IMG/VR virus record: IMGVR_UViG_3300012964_000026
Location: 1-38,419 of that record
Source of the DNA: a virus
DNA: 38,419 nucleotides
Direction: 5' to 3' (one strand)
This document shows, one piece after another, positions 20,989 to 28,873 of this stretch. The position numbers and the translations under genes are program-made. The notes beneath the pieces are model-generated. The model was not told the origin of the DNA and ran no database searches. It saw only the letters and a program-made list of their open reading frames with translations. Position 1 is the first letter of the stretch, and the number at the start of each line of letters is the position of its first letter.

Positions 20989-21464
20989 GGAATCCGATGT
21001 CCAGAGTGCGATCATCGCCGACGCTCGGTTACCTCGTGTACCACACATATGACTCGCGTAGATGCGTCCCGTGTTTCCCTGACCTGGTCATCGTGGGATA
21101 TGGGCACATAATCGTCTTGGAGATCAAGACGGACCGTGGCAGGGTCACGGAGGCACAGCGACAGTGGATGACCCAACTGTCGGCCGCTGGTGTCGACGTC
21201 AGGCTGTATAGGACCAGTGAGTGGAAGACACTTGATCTCCACAATGAGTTGGTCGCGCTGAGGCGCCTGGCTCGGTCGCGCCAACCAGTTGTTGAGGAGC
21301 CACTGAATCTCGCCGCTGTCGAGCTGCGCTGCGAGCGGTATCAGAGGATGCAGCACGCGGCCAAGGCGATCGCCTTGGCGGCTGATGTGCCGGCGTTGCT
21401 CCGGCGTATCGGTGAGCTTGAGGAGAGGCTCAAGTGTGTTGATTGGGTGACACAGCGAAAATAG
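20969..21464 (+). CDS. VRR-NUC nuclease, apparent +1 frameshift
   Basis: The family is a PD-(D/E)XK nuclease acting on branched or flap DNA. An ATG at 20969 with GGAGGG 8 nt upstream opens E-E-S-D-V-Q-S-A-I-I-A-D, the usual N-terminal helix. The rest of the domain, G-Y-L-V-Y-H-T-Y-D-S-R-R, F-P-D-L-V-I-V, L-E-I-K-T-D and T-E-A-Q, lies in the next frame, open from 20985. Joining them needs one base skipped at about 21020-21026. The catalytic D and E-x-K are intact in the second part. It is therefore either a sequencing error, a pseudogene or a frameshifted gene. A charged helix (about 100-155) follows the nuclease domain. Confidence 0.75.
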
Positions 21465-21533
21465 TCGTAGAGGAGTCGCAAAATACGCCAGACATACGCT
21501 ACACTTGGGACTCAACCAAGGAGAGACGAGAGA

Positions 21534-22022
21534 ATGACCAGACGCGAACGAATCCAGGACTACCTCGACACTCTGAGTGACGTCGAGATACGAGCGGCCA
21601 GAATCCGATTCACAAACGCTCGTAATAGCGTGACAAAATGCATCGATCCCACAACGGGAAGATGCGTCAATCTCGCGGCAGTCCACGAGCTTAACAAGGC
21701 GGAGACAGAACTCCGTGACATAACGGACAAACAAAACAGGGCGCTCCGCGCGCTGGACGCGCACACCAGCGACCTACCAATCGGGACATTGCTCCTAGTC
21801 ACGAAGTATGAGAACGCCCACGCTCGCGTGATAGAGAGACGCGAGCACAACCACGCTCCAGATGATGGCGCGTGGTTCGACATCAATGGCTCAGACATGA
21901 TGACCTTCGAGGAGGCCATCGGATGTACCGAGACGAATCCTCAGGGCGACGAGTGGCAGCGTCTGTACGTTGCTAACGAAGTCGATGATCTCCTCGATAG
22001 GTATGGTATTCCACTCATATAG
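21534..22022 (+). CDS. Hypothetical 162-aa protein
   Basis: GGAGAG precedes the ATG, and TACACT (21500-21505) is a likely -10 box, so the gene has its own promoter. Residues 1-90 look helical (E-I-R-A-A-R-I-R-F-T-N-A-R-N), with a C-I-D...R-C-V-N turn at about 36-45; the remainder is mixed, with acidic D-D-L-L-D at the end. No family is recognised. It lies between packaging-block genes and is closed by the hairpin 22032-22066. Confidence 0.65.
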   Translation: MTRRERIQDYLDTLSDVEIRAARIRFTNARNSVTKCIDPTTGRCVNLAAVHELNKAETELRDITDKQNRALRALDAHTSDLPIGTLLLVTKYENAHARVIERREHNHAPDDGAWFDINGSDMMTFEEAIGCTETNPQGDEWQRLYVANEVDDLLDRYGIPLI

Positions 22023-22031
22023 AAGATCACG

Positions 22032-22066
22032 GTGATACCCCATCACAGTTAGTGGTGGGGTATCAC
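22032..22066 (+). terminator. 15-bp hairpin with AGTTA loop
   Basis: Arms at 22032-22046 and 22052-22066 pair throughout, with one wobble. It follows the stop at 22022 by 10 nt. Confidence 0.75.
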
Positions 22067-22093
22067 AATATGTGTGATCACCAAGTCAAAAAC

Positions 22094-22136
22094 GAGTGCC
22101 CTGGCAATCCGGATTCCCCCCGGTACCAGGGCACTC
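22094..22136 (-). terminator. 11-bp hairpin with T5 tail, leftward
   Basis: GAGTGCCCTGG (22094-22104) pairs with CCAGGGCACTC (22126-22136); an inner CCGG pair extends it. Reading leftward GTTTTTG follows, so this is the terminator of the leftward gene 22381-22812, about 245 nt past its stop. Confidence 0.75.
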
Positions 22137-22380
22137 AACTCACCGCTCACTTATCCTCTGGCGACGGTGACTAGCCAGAGCCGCAAGACATCCGCTCAGT
22201 GGAACGAGCTTTCCCTACTAGCACCAGCCACAGCAGACCCTCAGGGGATCTCTGAGGCAAAGCGTGTGGCCAGTCGTTTGGTACGCCGACGGTGAGCCAC
22301 TGATCATCCCATCGGTTCGGCCGCGAGATGCCTGCCCCCAGTATAGCGCGCCTCGACAACGCCAAGTCGGCACCTCAGTC
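22137..22380 (-). other. Long structured 3' untranslated region of 22381-22812
   Basis: No gene is supported here. Two further hairpins occur: CTCTGGC (22156-22162) with GCCAGAG (22174-22180), and CCTCAG (22239-22244) with CTGAGG (22252-22257). With the terminator at 22094-22136 they would form the 3' end of the leftward transcript, or a separate small RNA. Confidence 0.45.
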
Positions 22381-22812
22381 TCACCCACCCAAAGCGTCGT
22401 GGGCGAGATCAACGGCCACCTTGAGATGCCCGATCGCCACATGATCATCCTTGTGTAGTGTGACCAGCCTTGCCACGAGATCCCCAAGGAACTCTGGTCC
22501 GCAACGGTCGAACAGGGCGAGAAGCTCCGAGACGATTGCCGCCGCGCCATCGGTGTTCATCAGATATCCGACCCGTGTCCGGTCGGTTGTCCTGTTGATC
22601 CGACCGTTGAGGACCATGTACAGGGCGTCGCCCCTCTCATCGTCCGACCACTTGTCGACAACACAGACCTCGATACTGTCGATCAGCACACAGTTTCGCA
22701 TGTCGATGACGACACCCGCACTGTCGCGGGAGCCTCCCACCCCGACCATCGACCCGCCGAGCGCGCGGGGATCGTCGCCATCACTTGGCTTTCGTGATCT
22801 TCTGAGCGCCAT
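22381..22812 (-). CDS. Hypothetical 143-aa protein
   Basis: GGAGGAG lies 2 nt before the ATG at 22812, which beats the long upstream open frame to 23244 that lies antisense to the terminase gene. A basic, Gly-rich head (residues 1-32) leads to an alpha/beta part with V-V-I-D-M-R and I-E-V-C-V-V, then helices ending in A-V-D-L-A-H-D-A-L. No family is recognised. It is divergent from the large terminase; three phased repeats (22832-22869) lie between them. Confidence 0.65.
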   Translation of the reverse strand: MALRRSRKPSDGDDPRALGGSMVGVGGSRDSAGVVIDMRNCVLIDSIEVCVVDKWSDDERGDALYMVLNGRINRTTDRTRVGYLMNTDGAAAIVSELLALFDRCGPEFLGDLVARLVTLHKDDHVAIGHLKVAVDLAHDALGG

Positions 22813-22831
22813 GTCTCCTCCAAGAATGTGA

Positions 22832-22869
22832 TCATGATGTCGTTTGTCATGATGACATCTATCATGACG
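22832..22869. repeat. Three TCATGAYG repeats phased at 15 bp
   Basis: TCATGATG (22832-22839), TCATGATG (22847-22854) and TCATGACG (22862-22869) are spaced exactly 15 bp apart. They lie between the divergent genes 22381-22812 and 22931, so they may be operator sites or a packaging-protein binding site. Confidence 0.55.
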
Positions 22870-22930
22870 GCATGCCCCACACTCCACGCGGACAACCAGG
22901 CCACACCACCGGACATCTCTGGCAACAGAG

Positions 22931-24109
22931 ATGACGACCATGGCGTACAGCCCACGTGACCCAGGATCCATGACGGACTCCGAGCTACTCGAAGAGATCA
23001 GACGACTCGACTGCCTTGACGACAAGGCGTCAACCCGGGACCCCGTGAGCCTGCTACACAGGATCATGAGGGGATATCGGATACGCCCCCACCTTGAGAT
23101 CATCGCGGAACAGCTGGTACGCGTCGAGCGGGGAGAGATTGACCGGCTCCTCATCACGGTCCCACCACAAACGGGCAAGAGCGTCACCACCGTCGTCGGT
23201 GGCGCCATGTGGTGGTTGACCAGACACCCCACTGACAGGATCATCGTTGGTTCCTACGGTGACAGCCTCGCGGTGGATCGTGGCCGCGAGATCCAGGGAC
23301 TCGTCACCGAGCACGGTGGACGCTTCGGCCTACGGCTGGCACGGGGCGCCTCATCCGTGCAGGACTGGCGGATCACATCTGGCGGTGGTGTGCGATCAGT
23401 CGGTGTCGGAGCGGGCATCGCCGGTTATCCCGGCGACATCGTCTTCATCGATGACCCCCACAAGAACCGTGAGGAGGCCGATAGCCTCCGTTTCCGGGAC
23501 CGTGTCGAGCGCTGGTTCTCCGCTGACATCGTGTCCCGACTGTCCCCCGGCGCCCCCACAATCATGATCATGACCCGGTGGCACGAAGACGATCTCGCCG
23601 CCAGGGTAACCAAGAAGGAGGGAACCACCGACAAGGGTGGCCGCTGGCAGATCGTTCGCATGCCCGCCCTGTGTGACGACCCACTGGGGGATCCCCTCCA
23701 CAGGTCCTTCGGCGCCCCCCTCCCACATCCAAAGATAAGAATTGGTGATGTCGACGGGGCACTACGACACTGGGAGGACAAACGCCGCTCATCATCAGTG
23801 CGTGACTGGTTCTCCCTCTACATGTGTGATCCGCGGCCAGCCGAGGGCGCCCTACTCACCCGCGAACTGCTACGCCAACGACGCTGCTATGAGACGAACA
23901 CCTGCGACCACGAACCCATCAGAGCGGCCGTCGCCGTCGATCCCTCCGGTGGTGGGCGGGACACCGCCGGCATCATCGGCGGATACCTCGGATCGGACAA
24001 GCGCCTATACATCACACACGACTACTCCGGTGTGATGCCATCGGACGCGTGGTCCAGAAGGGCGTGTGAGATGGCCGTGGATATCGACGCGGACACGATC
24101 GTCTTCTAA
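22931..24109 (+). CDS. Terminase large subunit, ATPase part, ended by in-frame TAA
   Basis: This packaging motor pumps DNA into the prohead. Walker A is P-P-Q-T-G-K-S (residues 78-84), Walker B I-V-F-I-D-D-P (170-176), followed by the M-T-R-W-H-E-D-D-L coupling region. The nuclease domain begins with A-V-D-P-S-G-G-G (D337). Translation stops at TAA 24107-24109 (codon 393), right after D-T-I-V-F. The frame continues intact with A-N-Y-G-G-D and the rest of the nuclease. The family normally has Glu at this codon (pattern V-x-E-x-N-x-G-G-D), so GAA to TAA is one base change. ATG at 22940 is an alternative start. Confidence 0.9.
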   Translation: MTTMAYSPRDPGSMTDSELLEEIRRLDCLDDKASTRDPVSLLHRIMRGYRIRPHLEIIAEQLVRVERGEIDRLLITVPPQTGKSVTTVVGGAMWWLTRHPTDRIIVGSYGDSLAVDRGREIQGLVTEHGGRFGLRLARGASSVQDWRITSGGGVRSVGVGAGIAGYPGDIVFIDDPHKNREEADSLRFRDRVERWFSADIVSRLSPGAPTIMIMTRWHEDDLAARVTKKEGTTDKGGRWQIVRMPALCDDPLGDPLHRSFGAPLPHPKIRIGDVDGALRHWEDKRRSSSVRDWFSLYMCDPRPAEGALLTRELLRQRRCYETNTCDHEPIRAAVAVDPSGGGRDTAGIIGGYLGSDKRLYITHDYSGVMPSDAWSRRACEMAVDIDADTIVF

Positions 24110-24601
24110 GCCAACTATGGGGGAGACCAGGCCCTGTCACTGATCCGTACCGCGTGGGACGCGCTACGGAACACCGAACGCGAGGTCGAGCGGCAACGAA
24201 TACTCTCCGACCAGCCGAACATGACGGCGCGACGACTAGAGCAGCTGGTCGACAGAGCCAGTCTGAGATACTCGCGTCTCTGCCCACGGATCACACGGCG
24301 TACGGCCCGAAAGAACAAGCGGCTACGGGCCGAACCAGTCGCCCAGCAGTGGACGGAGAACAAGATCTCCACAGCCAACTATCTTCCCGAGGTCGAGGAG
24401 GAATGGGCGACCTGGCAGCAGGACAACACAGACTCGCCGGGAAGGATCGACGCGACCGTGTATCTCGCCATGGAACTACTCCCCACACCGCCAGCTGGAT
24501 CGAGTACAAGGAGTGACCCACCGGTGGGTAGTCTTCCCACGACGGGGATGTCCCCACTCGGTCCGAGTGGTGGAAGTAGCGGATTTGGCCCATTGGGATG
24601 A
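24110..24601 (+). pseudogene. Terminase large subunit, remainder of nuclease domain in same frame
   Basis: This 163-codon in-frame continuation starts A-N-Y-G-G-D-Q-A-L (nuclease motif II region) and holds motif III, R-I-D-A-T-V-Y-L-A-M-E-L, at about 24444-24480, with the final catalytic Asp. The C-terminal 35 residues are Gly/Pro/Ser-rich. No good start with a ribosome-binding site exists after the TAA; the first ATG is at 24221. So either the TAA is an error or read through, or the motor lacks its nuclease. Confidence 0.8.
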
Positions 24602-24611
24602 GAGGCAAGGC

Positions 24612-24890
24612 GTGCTACTCGACATCTTCATCATCATCGTGTGGCCAGTGGTGACCCAGATGACGGCTCACGCCGTTGGCGCCCTCCGAAATCACAGGAA
24701 AGATCTGGACAACGCCGTGAGGCTCAGTGGCGCGACGTCGATCGGATGGTCTGTCGCCGGATCGTCGGCGCTCGTGTCCGGTGACGGCATTCTCTTGTAT
24801 CCAGCTGTCGCGATGTGGGGATTGTGGACGGTGGCCACCATCATCACCGCCATGGTGTCCGTGTGGCAGAATCGTGGTCGGTTCATCTGA
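24612..24890 (+). CDS. Small membrane protein (92 aa)
   Basis: A GTG at 24612, 6 nt after GAGAGG, is the best start; the frame from 24513 overlaps the terminase C-terminus. Three hydrophobic segments occur (about residues 2-20, 42-60 and 62-82), with a charged loop R-N-H-R-K-D-L-D at about 26-33. It could be a phage membrane protein of holin or exclusion type; no family is recognised. It is closed by the hairpin 24905-24938. Confidence 0.55.
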   Translation: MLLDIFIIIVWPVVTQMTAHAVGALRNHRKDLDNAVRLSGATSIGWSVAGSSALVSGDGILLYPAVAMWGLWTVATIITAMVSVWQNRGRFI

Positions 24891-24904
24891 CTGTGTGGTC
24901 GGAG

Positions 24905-24938
24905 GCGTCGTGGACACGGATTGGCGTGTCCACGACGC
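24905..24938. terminator. 14-bp hairpin between convergent genes
   Basis: GCGTCGTGGACACG (24905-24918) pairs perfectly with CGTGTCCACGACGC (24925-24938). It separates the converging genes 24612-24890 and 24952-25605. Confidence 0.8.
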
Positions 24939-24951
24939 GCACGAAGATGAC

Positions 24952-25605
24952 TCAGATGTGGGGAATGGTCACATCGGCGCGTTCCGCGCGTAGGACCATC
25001 CACACGGACAGTGGAATCCGGAACGATCCCTGCTGCCCCCAGTCGGCTCCCCACGAGTTGTCGCAGATGATGTCCATTCCCTCGATTCCCCTTGCGAGGA
25101 ATTCGTGGCCACCGACCATCTCACCGGTGGCCCACACCCGACCGTCTGAGTCGGGTGTGAACATGCCCTCATACCAGGGTGCCCCGATGAGTACGGGGCC
25201 CGCTTGTAGGGCGCCCATCAGGGTGGCGGTGGTGAACGCCCAGGACCATGAGCTGATTAGTCCGAGTGACCGCGCGGCCTTCGCCGCGGCGTTGCCCGAT
25301 GATCCCGTGTCCTCTGGTGGGTACTGGCCGGGGAAACTGTCGTATTGGGTGGCCAACGAGTAGATCTCGACGGCCATCTTCTGATCGTATTGGTCGGCGC
25401 CGTCGGATGTGATGACGTGTGGGGCGCATCCAAGCCAGCCGGTCATGGCGTTTCCCGTGCATGATCCGAGGTCGCCCTGATCGAGGATGGGGCTGTGGCG
25501 TGGCCACAGAATGTCCCTTGATCTCGTGGGGCTTGGTGTCGCGGTGAACGCGTGGTCCCTGTTGCGTGGATCATGGTCGATGACGCGCCCGAGTTTGTAT
25601 GACAT
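24952..25605 (-). CDS. Papain-like (C1) cysteine protease
   Basis: This would cut peptide bonds by a Cys-His-Asn triad. In 217 aa: the oxyanion Gln with catalytic Cys in L-D-Q-G-D-L-G-S-C-T-G-N-A (Q43, C49), the His in V-G-G-H-E-F-L-A-R-G (H167), and Asn in C-D-N-S-W-G (N183, W185). It has no signal peptide or prodomain. A TAGGCT box 6 nt before the ATG suggests a leaderless mRNA from its own promoter. It is the only leftward gene inside the rightward head block, like a moron. Possible roles are virion-protein processing, an effector acting on host proteins, or a lysin-like part; none can be chosen. Confidence 0.85.
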   Translation of the reverse strand: MSYKLGRVIDHDPRNRDHAFTATPSPTRSRDILWPRHSPILDQGDLGSCTGNAMTGWLGCAPHVITSDGADQYDQKMAVEIYSLATQYDSFPGQYPPEDTGSSGNAAAKAARSLGLISSWSWAFTTATLMGALQAGPVLIGAPWYEGMFTPDSDGRVWATGEMVGGHEFLARGIEGMDIICDNSWGADWGQQGSFRIPLSVWMVLRAERADVTIPHI

Positions 25606-25731
25606 GGGGGTAGCCTACTGTCCACGATCCTGTTCGAGTCATTGTCCATGATGATTGACCTGCGACTTTGAACATTGGTTGGTTTTTGACCAATGATGTC
25701 GCGAGACTATTTGTGGGCCTATGATCACGGT
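25606..25731. promoter_or_regulatory. Divergent promoter region
   Basis: Leftward, TAGGCT (25612-25617) lies 6 nt before the protease start. Rightward, TATGAT (25720-25725) lies 6 nt before the ATG at 25732. Between them an inverted repeat, CATTGGT (25673-25679) and ACCAATG (25689-25695), could be a shared operator. Confidence 0.5.
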
Positions 25732-26067
25732 ATGATGCCGCCCAACACCATGTTGATCTTGTATCTGTTGGCGGTCGTTCGACTGACGACACTCGTCACA
25801 CACGATCAGATAACAAGACCGGTACGCGAGTGGGCGATCGGACACTTCGACGCGACCCGCCGAACACACAGACTCCTCGTATATCTACTTGGCGAGCCCG
25901 ATGGCGACGCCATCGGATGCCCATGGTGTGTGTCCATCTGGATTGGGGCCATCACGGCGCCCATGATGTGGGCCTGGTCCAACCAGCCATGGATGACCAT
26001 CATCCTATTGGCGCTCGCCGTCTCACAAACATCGGGAATGATCTACACATTTGGGCGGCACCAATGA
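25732..26067 (+). CDS. DUF1360-like membrane protein (111 aa)
   Basis: The start at 25732 is fixed by the TATGAT box 6 nt upstream; the frame from 25693 lies before the likely transcription start. The pattern is that of DUF1360-type proteins: V-V-R-L-T-T-L-V-T-H-D-Q-I-T-R-P-V-R, then C-P-W-C-V-S-I-W-I-G, with membrane segments at about residues 6-22, 65-80 and 84-102. The role is unknown. It overlaps the portal start by ATGA, so it is co-translated with head genes. Confidence 0.7.
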   Translation: MMPPNTMLILYLLAVVRLTTLVTHDQITRPVREWAIGHFDATRRTHRLLVYLLGEPDGDAIGCPWCVSIWIGAITAPMMWAWSNQPWMTIILLALAVSQTSGMIYTFGRHQ

Positions 26068-28055
26068 GACTTGGAAGACGCGCCCGTAAACGGGCGTACG
26101 AGGCACGCTCCGAAATGGACCCACTACTCAAAGAAGAGGTTGACAACCTATTCAGCCCACCCCTCCTATGGATGTTCCGCAGCCAGGAGGAGATCGACCG
26201 CCGCTTCACACGAATAGTCACAGAGGGTGTTCGACGACAACTATCCGAGAAAACCACCACCCCAACCACGATCACCGCCGCCGTGTCCCGCCTCAACATG
26301 GACGGCGCGTCATGGCGAAACTTCAAGTTCGGTGATCGCGCCTGGCAAACCGACGCGTGGCGGCTCTACGACATCACCGGGCAACTACGGTTCGTCGCCA
26401 ACTGGGTGGGCAACTCGGTTTCCCGATGCGATATGTACGTCGCGGAACTCAACGATGATGGTTCCCCCGGGGCAAAGGTCACCGACCCGGAGATAGCCTC
26501 ACTGGCGGCGGGACCACTGGGTACCGGAGACAACCGCGCAGAGGCCCTACGCCTCATGGGTATCGATCTGTTCGTCGCGGGTGAGACCTATGTGATCGTC
26601 GAGGCCGGGGGCGCCGACGACGGAGACGACCTGTGGTGGGTTGTCACAGCCAGACAGATCCGACGCTCCGGTGAGAAGATCACCGTAGTGCGGTCCCCCC
26701 TCCACGGTGGCGGAACCATGGAGTACCGCGACGGAGTCGACCTCATCCTCCGGTGCTGGACACCACACCCCAACGACACATCCGAGCCAGACTCACCCGC
26801 GCGGTCGGCGATCCCCGACCTCCGCGAGATGGAGGCACTCCGGAAACGCGAGTTCGCCGAGATCGACTCGCGGTTGTCGGGTGCCGGAATCCTCGCGCTG
26901 CCCGATAGTCTCCAGTTGCCACGGGGTGACACCGACCCAACGGGTTCCGATGGGTTCTTCGCGTATCTGATGCGCGCCATGGGCCGTTCCCTACGTGACC
27001 GGTCGTCGGCTGAGGCGATGGTCCCAATCATGATCACGGGGCCAGCCGAGGACATCGACAAGATCAAACACATCACGTTCTGGTCTGAGCTCTCCGATCA
27101 GATATCCGTGATGCGCGAGGGCGCGCTCCGCTCACTGGCACAGTCCCTCGACATCCCACCCGAGGTACTCCTAGGACTGGGCGGAACAAACCACTGGTCC
27201 GCGTGGGCCATCAGTGATGAGGCCGTACAAACACAGATCAAGCCGGTACTCACCCGCATCGGAGCGGCACTCACAACCGGCTACCTCGCGCCGGCCTTGG
27301 AGGCACTCGGACACGACCCATCACGCTATGTGTATGTGTTCGACACGGCGAAGCTGACAACCCGGCCGAACCGAACAGCCGACGCGCTCCAGTACCACGA
27401 TCGTGGGCTGATCTCCGACGAGACGGCCAGAGACGCCGGAGCGTGGGGCGACCAGGACATCCCAACCAGCCAAGAGCGAATCTATCGGCTCTGCGTCGAA
27501 CTGCTTCGCGCCTCACCACAGATAGCCCTCTCCGATCAGGGAATCAGACAGGTTCTGGGGCTACCCCTAGGCCAGACCACCACCGTGGCCACCGAGGAGA
27601 CGACACCACCCACCGAAACCGTGCCAACCACCGAGGTCGAGGAGAACAATCCACCTGAGGAACCCACGAACACTGATGACTCTGGCCAATCACCCCCACC
27701 GGTGATAGCCGTGGCGGCACGACTGGCCGCACGCCGCGCGCTGAGCCTCGCGGGCAAGAGACTCGTGCCCCACTCCCGCCGACCGGCGAACGTTCCATGC
27801 CACCAACTACACGTCGGATACGGGCCGGTCGACAACCAACGAATCGCGACGGTCATCGATGGTTGGCAAGCGGAGTTCACCGACATCGTTGGCGACCTCG
27901 GCATGAACCCAACAAGATTCGCCACGATCGTCAACGACCACTGTCGGGATCTCCTCAGCAGGGGAATCGCCTACGACGATGGACTCATGACAGACCTCAT
28001 GGAGGCGCCGTCAACGGTCCGGACCCTCATGGGCATGGCGGCGAACCATGGCTGA
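26064..28055 (+). CDS. Portal protein
   Basis: This forms the dodecameric ring through which DNA enters the head. In 663 aa it follows the actinophage portal layout: a basic head (R-L-G-R-R-A-R-K-R), W-R-N-F-K and a wing region (about 70-200), E-M-E-A-L-R-K-R-E-F-A-E near 255, then S-L-D-I-P-P-E-V-L-L-G-L-G (about 363-375) and N-H-W-S-A-W of the stem/clip, which is diagnostic. The tail has a Thr/Pro/Glu-rich linker (about 500-540) and a helical C-terminus. It overlaps both neighbours. Confidence 0.9.
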   Translation: MRLGRRARKRAYEARSEMDPLLKEEVDNLFSPPLLWMFRSQEEIDRRFTRIVTEGVRRQLSEKTTTPTTITAAVSRLNMDGASWRNFKFGDRAWQTDAWRLYDITGQLRFVANWVGNSVSRCDMYVAELNDDGSPGAKVTDPEIASLAAGPLGTGDNRAEALRLMGIDLFVAGETYVIVEAGGADDGDDLWWVVTARQIRRSGEKITVVRSPLHGGGTMEYRDGVDLILRCWTPHPNDTSEPDSPARSAIPDLREMEALRKREFAEIDSRLSGAGILALPDSLQLPRGDTDPTGSDGFFAYLMRAMGRSLRDRSSAEAMVPIMITGPAEDIDKIKHITFWSELSDQISVMREGALRSLAQSLDIPPEVLLGLGGTNHWSAWAISDEAVQTQIKPVLTRIGAALTTGYLAPALEALGHDPSRYVYVFDTAKLTTRPNRTADALQYHDRGLISDETARDAGAWGDQDIPTSQERIYRLCVELLRASPQIALSDQGIRQVLGLPLGQTTTVATEETTPPTETVPTTEVEENNPPEEPTNTDDSGQSPPPVIAVAARLAARRALSLAGKRLVPHSRRPANVPCHQLHVGYGPVDNQRIATVIDGWQAEFTDIVGDLGMNPTRFATIVNDHCRDLLSRGIAYDDGLMTDLMEAPSTVRTLMGMAANHG

Positions 28056-28860
28056 TCCAGCGTGGGACGGTGTCGGGAACGATCCGTGGCTCACCGCGCG
28101 GTTGGCGGCGCTCGCCGAGTTCGCCATGTTGGAGGAAGACATTCGGGAGGCCATCTGGTTGGCGCTCTCGGCGTGGCTCGTGCGGGTCAGCCGCGCCGTG
28201 CTCTCCTCGATTCGGCCGGATCCGGCCGCTGTGTGGTCGCTCAGCCCGGCGTGGGACACAGAGGTGCGCGAGATCGTCAATGGTCCCATCAAGGCCGCCG
28301 TCCAGAGCGCCTACACACCGCTGCTCGGTGGTGGATATCCGGTCGACTCACGGCCCTATGTCGTCCAGCATCTCGCCGCTGTCACCAACCGTATGGTGCG
28401 CACACCAGACGATGTGTTCGATCTGGTGTCGGCGCAGCTATCCGATGGGGCGAATCAGGGTGAGTCCGTTGACAAGCTCTCGGATCGTGTCGAGAGGGTC
28501 CTATCGGCCACAGACACCGAACGGTGGCCCAACAGGGCGACGGTGGTGGCCCGCACGGAGGTCATAGGAGCGCTGAACGCCGGCCGGCACGACGCGTTCA
28601 ACGCCGTGTCGGAGGTGACCGGCGAGACGTACGAGAAGATGTGGATCACCTGTCTCGACAAGAGGACCCGTGAGACCCATCGGAAGTCGGACGGCCAGAG
28701 GGTTCTCGTCGCGCGGCCGTTCGTCGTTGGTGGGGTGAGTCTGATGCATCCGGGTGATCCGACGGGTCCGGCACGTGAGGTGATCCAGTGTAGATGCACA
28801 ACCATCCTACTCAAACCAGGCGAAAACATAGATCTAACAAACAGACCAGTAAAATACTAG
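28048..28860 (+). CDS. MuF-like minor head protein
   Basis: This 270-aa protein ends in the Phage_Mu_F (SPP1 gp7-like) domain: R-T-E-V-I-G-A-L-N-A-G-R (about 172-183), W-I-T-C-L-D-K-R-T-R-E-T-H (about 199-211), then a segment ending V-I-Q-C-R-C-T. The N-terminal 150 residues are helical. Such proteins sit near the portal and may be ejected with DNA. The start overlaps the portal end by 8 bp. Confidence 0.85.
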   Translation: MADPAWDGVGNDPWLTARLAALAEFAMLEEDIREAIWLALSAWLVRVSRAVLSSIRPDPAAVWSLSPAWDTEVREIVNGPIKAAVQSAYTPLLGGGYPVDSRPYVVQHLAAVTNRMVRTPDDVFDLVSAQLSDGANQGESVDKLSDRVERVLSATDTERWPNRATVVARTEVIGALNAGRHDAFNAVSEVTGETYEKMWITCLDKRTRETHRKSDGQRVLVARPFVVGGVSLMHPGDPTGPAREVIQCRCTTILLKPGENIDLTNRPVKY

Positions 28861-28873
28861 CGAGGTAGGACAA

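Noticed and set aside
22381-23244. 287-aa leftward protein
   Set aside because: The part upstream of 22812 is antisense to the terminase gene and Arg/Ser-rich; a GGAGGAG site marks the start at 22812.
24107-24109. Genome-wide stop-codon recoding
   Set aside because: TAA and TAG both serve as ordinary stops in many genes here (for example TAG at 17051 and 16811, TAA elsewhere), so the terminase TAA is not explained by a different code.
25830-26063. Upstream extension of the portal frame
   Set aside because: It overlaps the DUF1360-like gene in another frame and is His/Arg/Pro-rich; the ATG at 26064 overlaps that gene's stop as usual.
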